In this document: piece after piece, positions 34,501 to 44,611 of the stretch
Layout: every line of letters starts with the position of its first letter
Numbering within the stretch: the first letter of the stretch is position 1
DNA from: Spisula solida
Lineage: Eukaryota > Mollusca > Bivalvia > Venerida > Mactridae
Reading direction: 5' to 3'
DNA: 64,000 bases
Assembly: GCA_947247005.1 (NCBI GenBank)
Contig: OX365946.1
Span: 3,728,453 to 3,792,452 of the forward strand
Made by a program: the position numbers and the translations under genes
The notes under the pieces: model-generated
The model's database searches: none
The model's input: the letters and a program-made list of their open reading frames with translations, nothing else
Told to the model about the DNA's origin: nothing

Positions 34501-35690
34501 GAGAATGTCAAATTACGTACCCCTAGATTAGGTCTTACTAATCCGAAGACACACACATCCGTCCTTTATGTACGAGGTATGTTTTGTTCACTTAATATGT
34601 TTTAAAATCAAAGTAATAAGGACAATACCACACAGATATTTGTCATAGTGCCTTTTTGTTAAATCGTTTTTTTTATTGTGGTTGTTGTACGTGCCCTTAT
34701 GAAATCTGAAGTCCATCATAAGGCTGATGTGTTTGGGTCTGTTACGCGATAATTTGGAACTGTACTAGTGAAGTGTGGTCCTCCTTGCATTTCGTTCTCG
34801 TCTGTTAGCTTTTACTCCTATTCTCTTCGCCTGACTAACGCGGCAGGTTGTCGGGGTGGGCTGTGTTTACGTTTGTCCTTGGGCCTCGTATATATAAGCT
34901 GTCAATTGTATACATGCATATATTCTTTTTAATGTATTTCCTTCCCTGTTATTTCTTTTAAATGGTGTATTCCCAGTCCGATTTAGTTTTACCTTTGTGA
35001 CGTCAAACATTCCACACGAAAACGAACTTAAAATAAACTGGAGGAATGCATTCTTTCAATGACAATAGTTTCCTCCCCTGGTCATCCTCACTTGATCACG
35101 TGACTAAAAACAATCAAGTCTAGATGTTGACGTTTAACGATGTTTTGCAAGGTTTGCCACTGTCATATTATATAGTTAAATCGTTTGTTTTAGTCTGAGC
35201 TATGGTTTATTCTAACACTGTCTGTATGTTGCTCCATGTAAACGTATAGAGCTGTAGCGTTATCTAATAAACGGTATATCACGGTGGAATATAGGCTGTT
35301 TAATTTATCTCCCGCGTATAATTCGCGATTTTATCAATGAAGTTTACGTCTTGTTTATTCATGCCGTCATGAATTGTGACGTCGCCGTAGAGCACGACGT
35401 TTTGCGTAATTTTCTTTTCGTAGCGTTTCTGTTTATTTATTCGATTAAATTTATATTCTAGCAACATGTTATTGTGTGCGTAAACGTGAAATATGTAATT
35501 GGAATTTTGCATTAAATAAGCATCAGTTTGGCGACAAATAAAGATAATAGTAAAGCTTAACAATCCAGGGGCGTACGTTACGATTCTTTCAACAGCGGAA
35601 GTTGTCTATAGCAACATGATAAATAACTCACCAACTTCGCAAACAAAATAGTCCGTATAAATCTGAACAAATTACACGTGTTAGAATGCA
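31580..35690. other. No gene seen
   Basis: About 4.1 kb beyond the outer edge of IR2 with only short frames and no recognised repeat or RNA gene. A compact GGCGCGCC-type CpG patch lies near 31900. Confidence 0.5.
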
Positions 35691-35696
35691 ATTAGA

Positions 35697-35853
35697 GCGC
35701 TGTTTTGTGTGATATTACGATGAAAAGATCATGGTTTGTCGTTTATTTGCATAGTTATGATTCACTCAGGCCTACGGCCTTCGTGATTAATTCCTACACA
35801 TATGAACTCTAAACCGTTATCTATTCACCGGTATATCACGCAAAACAGCGATC
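35697..35853. repeat. Foldback (hairpin) sequence
   Basis: GCGCTGTTTTGTGTGATAT (35697-35715) pairs with ATATCACGCAAAACAGCGAT (from 35834), and the centre holds a second perfect inverted repeat, AGGCCTACGGCCT, inside CAC...GTG. The layout resembles short foldback MITEs. No target duplication was identified. Confidence 0.65.
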
Positions 35854-35859
35854 TATTTC

Positions 35860-37150
35860 CTAAATATAACATTATTCAATAACTTGTATTGCTTTTTTAA
35901 GACATTCATCTATCAACACATGTAGTTTCTAAACACTTGCTTAAAAAATAATCCTAACTCACACGATCACTGGATTTGAAGCATATCAGAATCAACATAT
36001 TATTTGTACGATTCCTGTAACTGCTTTGGGCGTATACAATAGCTTACATTTGTTAAAACTGCGAGAATAACAATACATACTACATTTCATGTTAACTGAT
36101 TTATTTCTAATCTATAAAAGCCATTGAAAAGTCATTATACATTTTATTTCCTGATTGTATCGATAGTTTGTATGCAAATTACACAATGTAATAAATTTCC
36201 ATCATGATGGTACGTTTTCATTTAATGCGTATTTTATTCCATACAGGTGTTATAGCGTTGCGTTTCATAAGTCTGTGGTGGAATGTATTGAACGTTATGT
36301 TCCTTGCAGTATATCACATTCTAGCGATGCTGCTAAAGTGTATTGTGTATCTGGAAATCTAAATATACCAACATACCGATGTTAAATTTCACTACGAAAC
36401 ACGTCCGTAAAATAGGGAAATAATTAAAACTCAGTCCCTTTAGGGCATACAGACTGCATTGTTTGCCAGGCATATTTATAAGCATACACGGTATTTCTCG
36501 TTCGTATATTTAATTATTATAGTGCATTTTAAAATATTAGTGTTACACTCAACCAACATTATACAATATTCTTCCATTATTCAATCTAAATCGACATTAA
36601 TGGTAAGTAACACAGTGCAAAATGCATCGTCCTCAATTCTGATGGTTTAATTTTTGTTTATTGTATTTGTGTGCATTCTCAAAGGAATACCATTAAATTG
36701 TTTAAGTGTTTTGTAAGCGAAATCTGTTTTTGACAGTGAGTGGAGAAAACAACAACGAATAAAATAAATTATTAAATGTTATTGTCCTGGTTGTCGTTCA
36801 TCTATGTTTCATAAAAACAACATAATGTCTTGATGAGTAAGTGCAGTTTCGTGGCGACTGTATAACTTAATTTTGTTTCAATTATGCTTCGTTTTGTTGA
36901 CGCACCCACCATTTAAATGTTACACGCAACTTGTTTTGTTACTGTTCGATCAGTGAGGAGGACGTTGACGACATCTTTGTCATTGTTGTTTATCCTGGTA
37001 AAAGGGCGACACTACGAGCAGACTTGTAGTTTTTGTTCTGATGAATGGATGCGCAGATTAAGACTAAAGGCTCACCGCTTCGTTTTGTCATTACTAGTAA
37101 CGCCACTGAAAAGCTCGTATGCTTAATTGACTAACAACACACATGTATCT
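35860..37150. other. No gene seen
   Basis: A/T-rich DNA with short frames only. Confidence 0.5.
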
Positions 37151-37156
37151 ATACTA

Positions 37157-37312
37157 CGAAGAGTGTTCGGAACGTTATTGTTGTCTAAGTGGAATAATAT
37201 TAGTATGCAATGCAATAAAAAGATGAAACATGTAGCTACAATTTTCATAGAAAAATTATAAAGACATACAAATATTACGTTACTTGTCCTGAAATTGTCG
37301 GAACACCCCTCG
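37157..37312. mobile_element. 156-bp mariner-type MITE
   Basis: Starts CGAAGAGTGTTCGGAAC and ends GTCGGAACACCCCTCG; reversed, the second end gives CGAGGGGTGTTCCGAC. Flanked by TA on both sides (37155-37156 and 37313-37314). The ends are related to those of the element at 25907, which could have mobilised it along with its own autonomous relatives. Confidence 0.85.
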
Positions 37313-38776
37313 TAGTATGCATAACCAGTTATAATTGGTTGTTGTCATATAACACTCACATACTATTAGATGAATTTGGATACATGCGTCTCTTAGGATT
37401 TAATAGTATTTTTATTTGATATTCGATTTATAGAACGAACTCCGAGATGTGAAATGTAACGCATATAAAACAACGTTAAAGATTCCTTACTTATAAGTAT
37501 AGTCTTAGCCGACATTTTATGAGTTGAGTGCTGACGCTTCCATTTTATACCCAACGGGGAAAGACACTTATGCGTAGTAACACTGCTTAATGTGTAGTTG
37601 GTTACAGTTACATTACAACATGATGCGTGTAGTGTGCACATTTCGTGTATAATGTACAGGTTGAATCCATAGGGGTCTGTATCGACTCACTGGTCTGTCA
37701 ATCACTAGATATAGATTAACAGGGACGTAACTGGTATCAAAATTGCGACACCACCAACTTTACAAACAGTCTTGTAACTTTTCCAAAAAGGCAATTGCTT
37801 ATACATTTATCTTCGATATACAATCAATCTTATGTCAAAATATATCGCACTCGAGCCGTTACAAACATAGGGGTCTGTATCGACTCACTGGTCTCTCAAT
37901 CACTAGATATAGATTAACAGGGACGTAACTGGTATCAAAATTGCGACACCACCAACTTTACAAACAGTCTTGTAACTTTTCCAAAAAGGCAATTAATCAC
38001 ATACTGTTTTTTCCAGTAGCAAGCTTATACATTTATCTTCGAGATACAACCAATCTTATGTCAAAATATATCGCACTCGAGCCGTTACAAATGCATACAT
38101 GTTGAAAATATACTGAAAAATAAAAACAGGACAAAATTGTGGACAGGCCCTTACCATACTATAGGGCTCTTCACACAGGAGTGTCGACAAAAACAATGCC
38201 ATGGTTGGATGAGCGTATAATAACTAAAACTATAACCAAAATATCACCTCTGAAAAGTAACACAAGCGCTGGTGCGGTCATTCTATAATTTTGAAATCTA
38301 AAAATGTTCATCTGACTTCCATTTTGAGTCACGTGACGTAATGTCGAATACCCGATGATACAAGCCATTTTATTGGACACGCTTTGGTGGAACATGTGAC
38401 GTCACAAACCATACCTTTGGACATTAGGAAATTCGATCGAGGGTTGATCAACAAATATGCGGAAAAGTTACTAATTTAGTACTGTAGGCCTATCTACTTT
38501 ATTCGTCATTGGAAGTCTATGAAACGTTCTAAATATATAGGTACCCTTTCTTTAACCATTTATTCTTATTATTAACCAAAGTCCGAATAGACATGATCTC
38601 CTGTGGTAACATCGTTCGACGCCTTACAGCTTAATGTTTCCAACGTTGCGTGTCGCAAACTGTCAATCGTACGTTTGTAACGTCATGTTTTGATAACGGG
38701 TTGGTTTTGATCGTGCATTGATATATACATTTGTAGTTGTATACATATATGGTATCAATATACATGTAGTCAAGTA

Positions 38777-38992
38777 TAACTCCAACGCGATAAATTGCAG
38801 TACAAAAACAAACACAAATTGCCATTATTTTTGTTATGGATTAAAATCAAGGACCGTAACACTAACCAATGAAAGCATTCAAACAGTTGGCACAACATAT
38901 TAAGTTTTCATGCTCCTAAATATTCAGAAACGATAAATATAACGGATTTTGTGTTTGTTTTTGTACTGCAATTTATCGCGTTGGAGTTATAC
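38777..38992. repeat. Inverted pair of a dispersed 43-bp motif
   Basis: ATAACTCCAACGCGATAAAT with AACAAACACAAA occurs at 38777-38820 and reversed at 38948-38992, separated by about 130 bp. The corresponding part of E2 near 43680 lacks it, so it arrived in E1 after the two copies diverged. A related sequence is at 24440-24530. Confidence 0.6.
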
Positions 38993-39304
38993 AGAGAATT
39001 TAACTTGATTCTTTTCTATTAGCATAAATTAACAGATGATATATTGTCTATATGTAATATAAGCAAATGCACTGCATCCAGCGGGGATTTCCCATCAGGT
39101 TTTTTTGATAATCTGATCGAAGAAAAAAATGACTTTGGAATTTGTTTGCTCTACAACAGAGACTATAGATCTAGCCTCTGGCTGCCAGGCAGAACCACAT
39201 AGAAAACCAGGCGAACAAATACTTCGAAAAGAGTTTTTTCCAATCTAAGAGACGGGTTGCACAGATATTCCCTATAAATAGTTATTATAGTTTTACACTC
39301 GTCT

Positions 39305-39640
39305 TTTATTTGCTATTTATCATGTGTTTGACGTCGCGGCAGCGCAATAAAGCCATTATTTATTTTTGAAAATACACTTGCGTAATAAAGTTTTGACGTG
39401 ACGTCACTCAAAGCATAGGCGATGTCGTCAAAGTTGCGCGTTTATTATAGTGAAAAAAGTAGCTATACATATGATAAAAAGAACATTATATTTGTGACTT
39501 TCCACATTGAATTTATTAAACTCGTTGAATAAAATCGATAAAATGCTCGACAGAGCCTCACATTTTATTGTTTTATTAAACTCGTTTAATAAATTCAATA
39601 TGAAAAGACACTCATGTAATATCCTCTATTTACATTTCAA
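39305..39640 (-). repeat. R repeat, copy 3 (inside E1)
   Basis: Reverse-oriented copy with the hairpin core at 39507-39599. Here the inner stem reads ATAAAATGCTCGACAGAGCC, and TGACGTGACGTCACTC is present. Confidence 0.8.
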
Positions 39641-39654
39641 TTCAACATAATTTT

Positions 39655-39760
39655 ATTCACAAGTTGGCGCGCTATGTCGTGCGACGACGTCTCGTTAACG
39701 TGCGATGACGTCGCGTTAAATGATGTGACGTCAATTCAGACGTCGCCATATTGTTTTATT
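39655..39760. promoter_or_regulatory. CpG- and CRE-rich patch in E1
   Basis: About 100 bp holding repeated GACGTC/TGACGT cores (GCGACGACGTCTCG, GATGACGTCGCG, GATGTGACGTCAATTC) and a GGCGCGC run, sharply more GC-rich than its surroundings. The mirrored patch in E2 is at 42905-43015. It could be a transposon promoter; no transcript is visible to support that. Confidence 0.4.
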
Positions 39761-41403
39761 TACGTTGGATTAAATAAGATGTGGATTTTTTCAATAATTT
39801 ACATGATTTGAATCAGGCTTAACGTTATGAAAGAATATGTTAGGACTCAAAAGTTTCGCAATTTGAATACTTTCAACCATTCACTTCTTTCGACTCCGCA
39901 ATTTTCTAAACCGGAAATAACTTTTTCTAAAACGATTAGTACCGATTCAAAACTCTGACGAACATAGGCACGTGCGTGTTACTGGTATGGGTATTCACAA
40001 TTTGTTCGCAGAAATTCATAAATTCAACGCAAGAACTTGTTATATATTCAAGTATACAGTAAAGGTAAGGATCACACCCAATTCTCAGTGCTGTACTCCT
40101 TATTACACATGACGTGAATTTTTAAATAAAATAATCCAAATACATAAACGTTAAGTTGTTTGTTTGTTTGTGTTAAAATGAACGTTTTTTATAGTCCATT
40201 ATTATAATAAGCCAATATATTATATGTTTAAACAACATTGGTCACTTAACAATAATTTATGAGCATTTTCATTTTTATGTGTTGATCATCCCTCATGTAC
40301 ATTTAACGTGTGCTTCTTAAAATGGGGAGTAGACTCATTGATTAGTTTAAAACCTTTAACTGCTGCACGCTTTTCAGTGGAATATAGTAATATTTACAAC
40401 CATTCTACATTCCTTGCTTACTCACTTGGATCAGAACACGAGTTTTTCGTGCACAATTTGTAGACCGATACGTAGTATTTTTATTTACAAACTACTTGAT
40501 CCCGGTTGTGCATCCAATACGTATTACCTGCGCTAGAATATCGAGAACTAGTATATCTGTTTGCAGTGGTCACATGTTCGAAAGTTTATCCAGTAAAATA
40601 GCTTGTATCATCGGGTGTTCGGCTTTACAAACATGGAAGTCCGATGAACATTTTTAGATTTCAAAATGATAGAATGACCGCACCAGCGCTTGTGTTACTT
40701 TTCAGAGGTGATATTTTGGTTATAGTTTTAGTTATTATACGCTCATCCAACCATGGCATTGTTTTTGTCGACACTCCTGTGTGAAGAGCCCTATAGTATG
40801 GTAAGGGCCTGTCCACAATTTTGTCCTGTTTTTATTTTTCAGTATATTTTCAACATGTATGCATTTGTAACGGCTCGAGTGCGATATATTTTGACATAAG
40901 ATTGGTTGTATCTCGAAGATAAATGTATAAGCTTGCTACTGGAGAAAACAGTATGTGATTAATTGCCTTTTTGGAAAAGTTACAAGACTGTTTGTAAAGT
41001 TGGTGGTGTCGCAATTTTGATACCAGTTACGTCCCTGTTAATCTATATCTAGTGATTGAGAGACCAGTGAGTCGATACAGACCCCTATGGTTACAAATGC
41101 ATACATGTTGAAAATATACTGAAAATAAAAACAGAACAAAAATGTGGACAGGCCCTTACCATACTATAGGGCTCTTCACACAGGAGTGTCGACAAAAATA
41201 ATACCATGGTTGGATGAGCGTATAATAACTAAAACTATAAAAAAAATATCACTAGTGCGGTCATTCTATCATTTTGAAATCTAAAAATGTTCATCGGACT
41301 TCCATGTTTGTAAAGCCGAACACCCGATGATACAAGCTATTTTACTGGATAAACTTTCGAACATGTGACCACTGCAAACAGATATACTAGTTCTCGATAT
41401 TCT

Positions 41404-41958
41404 TGGACACACCAAATTAAATCCCTACTTGATAATCTTGGTTTCAGTAATGTATGGTTACATTTTGATCCCGATTTTAACTACAATCCCATGTTCAAGC
41501 AACGATTACGAGATCAATACATTCAAAACTGGAATACATCCATTCAAAGTACAAATAAACTTAGGTATTACAGTCTTTTTAAAACTGAATATGGATATGA
41601 AAAATACTTAGATGTTGTTAAAAATGACTCTCAGAGGATACAACTAACGCGTTTCAGAACCAGCTCTCATAACTTAGAAATAGAAATGGGTCGCCATAGG
41701 GGTATCGATAGACACGACCGATTATGTAAATTTTGCACATGCAATTCTGTAGAATCTGAATATCATTTTTTCATGTGTTGTGCCTTGTATAAAAATATTA
41801 GACAGAAACATCTTGGTAACACTTCCTGGCCAACTATTCAAAAATTCACTCGCATCATGTCTTCAAAAAACAAAATTACGATAACTGCTACCTCCAAATT
41901 TATAAATGAAGCGTCGAAAAAAAGAAAACAATTCCTTCATGATTTAACTGCTCCATAG
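41404..41958 (+). pseudogene. C-terminal part of a LINE ORF2 protein
   Basis: The open frame from the insertion point to TAG at 41956-41958 encodes the part downstream of reverse transcriptase: LLDNLGFSNVW, a YIQNWNTSI motif, RFRTSSHNLEIEMGRH, and a zinc-knuckle-like CKFCTCNSVESEYHFFMC. The LINE at 58-62.6 kb has equivalent motifs (HYLQGWNSDI, FRVSSHRLQIEVGRW, CNFCNCLEDEFHFLFEC), so the two belong to related families. There is no stop within the fragment, in keeping with a young insertion. Confidence 0.85.
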
Positions 41959-42119
41959 GTCCAACAGTAAACATAACTACTCACATGTTTTGTATATATT
42001 ATGTATTTATAAACTTTTGATTTTGATTGTATTGTATGACGCGTCTTGACCGTCATTTTTTTGTATTGTAAATGGTCAAAGACATTGATTATGTCGATTT
42101 ACCAAATAAATGTATGTAT
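41404..42119 (+). mobile_element. 5'-truncated LINE insertion in E2
   Basis: 716 bp bounded by the 8-bp duplication GATATTCT (41396-41403 and 42120-42127). The reverse complement of E1 (near 40535-40560) still shows the uninterrupted CTCGATATTCTAGCGC target. The 3' end is a short TGTATGTAT repeat, as in CR1/Jockey-type LINEs. Confidence 0.9.
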
Positions 42120-42904
42120 GATATTCTAGCGCTGGTGATACGTATTGGATGCACAACCGGGATCAAGTAGTTTGTAAATAAAAATACTACGTATCGGTCT
42201 ACAAATTGTGCACGAAAAACTCGTGTCCTGATCCTAGTGAGTAGGCAAGGAATGTAGAATGGTTGTAAATATAACTATATTCCACTGAAAAGCGTGCAGC
42301 AGTTAAAGGTTTTAAACTAATCAATGAGTCTACTCCCCATTTTAAGAAGCACACGTTAAATGTACATGAGGGATGATCAACACATGAAAAGGAAAATGCT
42401 CATAAATTATTGTTAAGTGACCAATGTTGTTTAAACATATAATATATTGGCTTATTATAAATAATGAACTATAAAAAACGTTCATTTTAACACAAACAAA
42501 CAAACAACTTAACGTTTATGTATTTGGATAATTTTATTTAAAAATTCACGTCATGTACGTGTAATAAGGAGTACAGCACTGAGAATTGGGTCTGATCCTT
42601 ACCTTTACTGTATACTTGGATATATAACAAGTTCTTGCGTTAAATTTATGAATTTCTGCGAACAAATTGTAAATACCCATACCAGTAACACGCACGTGCC
42701 TATGTTCCTCAGAGTTTTGAATCGGTACTAATCGTTTAAGAAAAAGTTATTTCCGGTTTAGAAAATTGCGGAGTCGAAAGAAGTGAATGGTTGAAAGTAT
42801 TCAAATTGCGAAACTTTTGAGTCCTAACATATTCTTTCATAACGTTAAGCCTGATTCAATCATGAAAATTATTGAAAAAATACATATCTTATTTAATTCC
42901 AACG

Positions 42905-43015
42905 TAAATAAAACAATATGGCGACGTCGGAATTGACGTCACATCATTTAACGCGACGTCATCGCACGTTAACGCGACGTCGTCGCACGACATAGCGCGC
43001 CAACTTGTGAATAAA
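42905..43015. promoter_or_regulatory. CpG- and CRE-rich patch in E2
   Basis: Mirror copy of 39655-39760, containing GGAATTGACGTCACATC, CGCGACGTCATCGC and CGCGACGTCGTCGC. The cores are retained in both transposon copies. Confidence 0.4.
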
Positions 43016-43029
43016 ATTAGGTTGAATTG

Positions 43030-43375
43030 AAATATAAATAGAGGATATTACATGAGTGTCTTTTCATATTGAATTATTAAACGAGTTTAATAAAATAATA
43101 AAATGTGAGGCTCTGTCGAGCATTTTATCGATTTTATTCAACGAGTTTAATAAATTCAATGTGGAAAGTCACACATATAATGTTCTTTTTATCATATGTA
43201 TAGGTACTTATTTTCACAATAATAAACGCGCAACTTTGACGACATCGCCAATACTTTGAGTGACGTCACGTCAAAACTTTATTACACAAGTGTATTATCA
43301 AAAATAAATAATGGCTTTATTACGCTGCCGCGACGTCAAACATATGATAAATAGCAAATAAAAGACGAGTGTAAA
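43030..43375 (+). repeat. R repeat, copy 4 (inside E2)
   Basis: Plus-oriented copy with the hairpin core at 43069-43160 and the GAGTGACGTCACGTCAA segment behind it. Confidence 0.8.
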
Positions 43376-44611
43376 ACTATAATAACTATTTATAGGGAAT
43401 ATCTGTGCAACCCGTCTCTTAGATTGGAAAACACTCTTTTCGAAATATTTGATCGCCTGGTTTTCTATGTGGTGCTGCCTGGCAGCCAGAGGCTAGATCG
43501 ATAGTCTCTGTAGTAGAGCAAACAAATTCCAAAGTCATTTTTTTCTTCGATCAGGTTATCAAAAAAACCTGATGGGAAATCCCCGCTGGATGCAGTGCAT
43601 TTGTTCATATTACATATAGACAATATATCATCTGTTAATTTATGCTAATAGAATAGGATCAAGTTAAATTCTCTGTACTTTACTACATGTATATTGTTAC
43701 CATATATATATATATACAACTACAAATGTATTTATCAATGCACGATCAAAACCAACCCGTTATCAAAACATGACGTTACAAACGCACGATTGGTACTTGT
43801 AAAACAGTTTGCGACACGCAACGTTGGAAACATTAAGCTGTAAGGCGTCGAACGAGGTTACCACTGGAGGTCATGTCTATTCGGACTTTGGTTAATAATA
43901 AGAATATATGGTTAAAGAAAGGGTACCTATATATTTAGAACGTTTCATAGACTTCCAATGACGAATAAAGTAGATAGGCCTACAGTACTAAATTAGTAAC
44001 TTTTCCGCCTATTTGTTGATCAACCCTCGATCGAATTTCCTAATGTCCCAAGGTATGGTTTGTGACCGTCACATGTTCCACCAAAGCGTGTCCAATAAAA
44101 TGGCTTGTATCATCGGGTATTCGACATTACGTCACGTGACTCAAAATGGAAGTCCGATGAACATTTTTAGATTTCAAAATGATAGTTTGACCGCACTAGC
44201 GCTTGTGTTACCTTTCAGAGGTGATATTTTGGTTATAGTTTTAGTTATTATACGCTCATCCAACCATGGCATTGTTTTTGTCGACACTCCTTCTGGAAGA
44301 GCCCTATAGTATGGTAAGGGCCTGTCCACATTTTTGTCCTGTTATTATTTTTCAGTATATTTTCAACATGTATGCATTTGTAACGGCTCGAGTGCGATAT
44401 ATTTTGACATAAGATTGATTGTATCTCGAAGATAAATATATAAGCTTGCTACTGGAGAAAACAGTATGTGATTAATTGCCTTTTTGGAAAAGTTACAAGA
44501 CTGTTTGTAAAGTTGGTGGTGTCGCAATTTTGATACCAGTTACGTCCCTGTTAATCTATATCTAGTGATTGACAGACCAGTGAGTCGAATACATACTCCT
44601 ATGGTTGAATC

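Larger units (their letters stand above)
38438..40295. mobile_element. Possible old mariner-like element inside E1
   Basis: CGAGGGTTGATCAACAAAT at 38438 is matched in reverse by TGAGGGATGATCAACACAT at 40295. Both resemble the end CGAGGGGTGATCAATA of the element at 11461. The mirror positions in E2 carry the same motifs. No TA duplication is visible, so this could be a capture event, an old insertion, or sub-terminal repeats. Confidence 0.4.
37866..41089. mobile_element. Inner copy (E1) of the same transposon, nested in E2
   Basis: A 3,224-bp element with the same ends (CATAGGGGTCTG...CCCCTATG), flanked by GTTACAAA at 37858-37865 and 41090-41097. Its own terminal repeat carries the intact target GCCGTTACAAATGCATACAT (near 38081-38100), proving that the insertion landed inside a terminal repeat of a sibling copy. 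Terminal repeats: 37866 to about 38398, and about 40571 to 41089. The interiors of E1 and E2 are in opposite orientation, which makes the whole region look like a 7-kb palindrome. Confidence 0.88.
37668..44603. mobile_element. Outer copy (E2) of a long-TIR transposon with 8-bp target duplication
   Basis: The left end CATAGGGGTCTGTATCGACT and right end ...TACTCCTATG are inverted relatives, and both are flanked by GTTGAATC (37660-37667 and 44604-44611). The terminal inverted repeats are about 0.5 kb. The left one is interrupted after 198 bp by a second copy of the same element (37866-41089) and resumes at 41098; a LINE fragment sits at 41404-42119. Removing both leaves about 3.0 kb. The interior has no long reading frame, so it is non-autonomous. 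An 8-bp duplication with ends beginning CA fits hAT or P superfamilies; I cannot decide between them. Confidence 0.85.

Noticed and set aside
40571..44309. THAP-like zinc finger in the terminal repeat of E1/E2 (frames around CIIGYST/CIIGCSA and NIFRFQN)
   Set aside because: The spacing of cysteines is only loosely similar, the invariant tryptophan and the later C..H pair are missing, and the frame breaks between copies. Resemblance to a P-element DNA-binding domain is too weak to use, although 8-bp duplications would fit.
37668..44603. Inverted head-to-head dimer formed by hairpin or replication error
   Set aside because: The 8-bp direct repeats around the inner element and the intact copy of its target inside the sibling explain the structure fully as a nested insertion.
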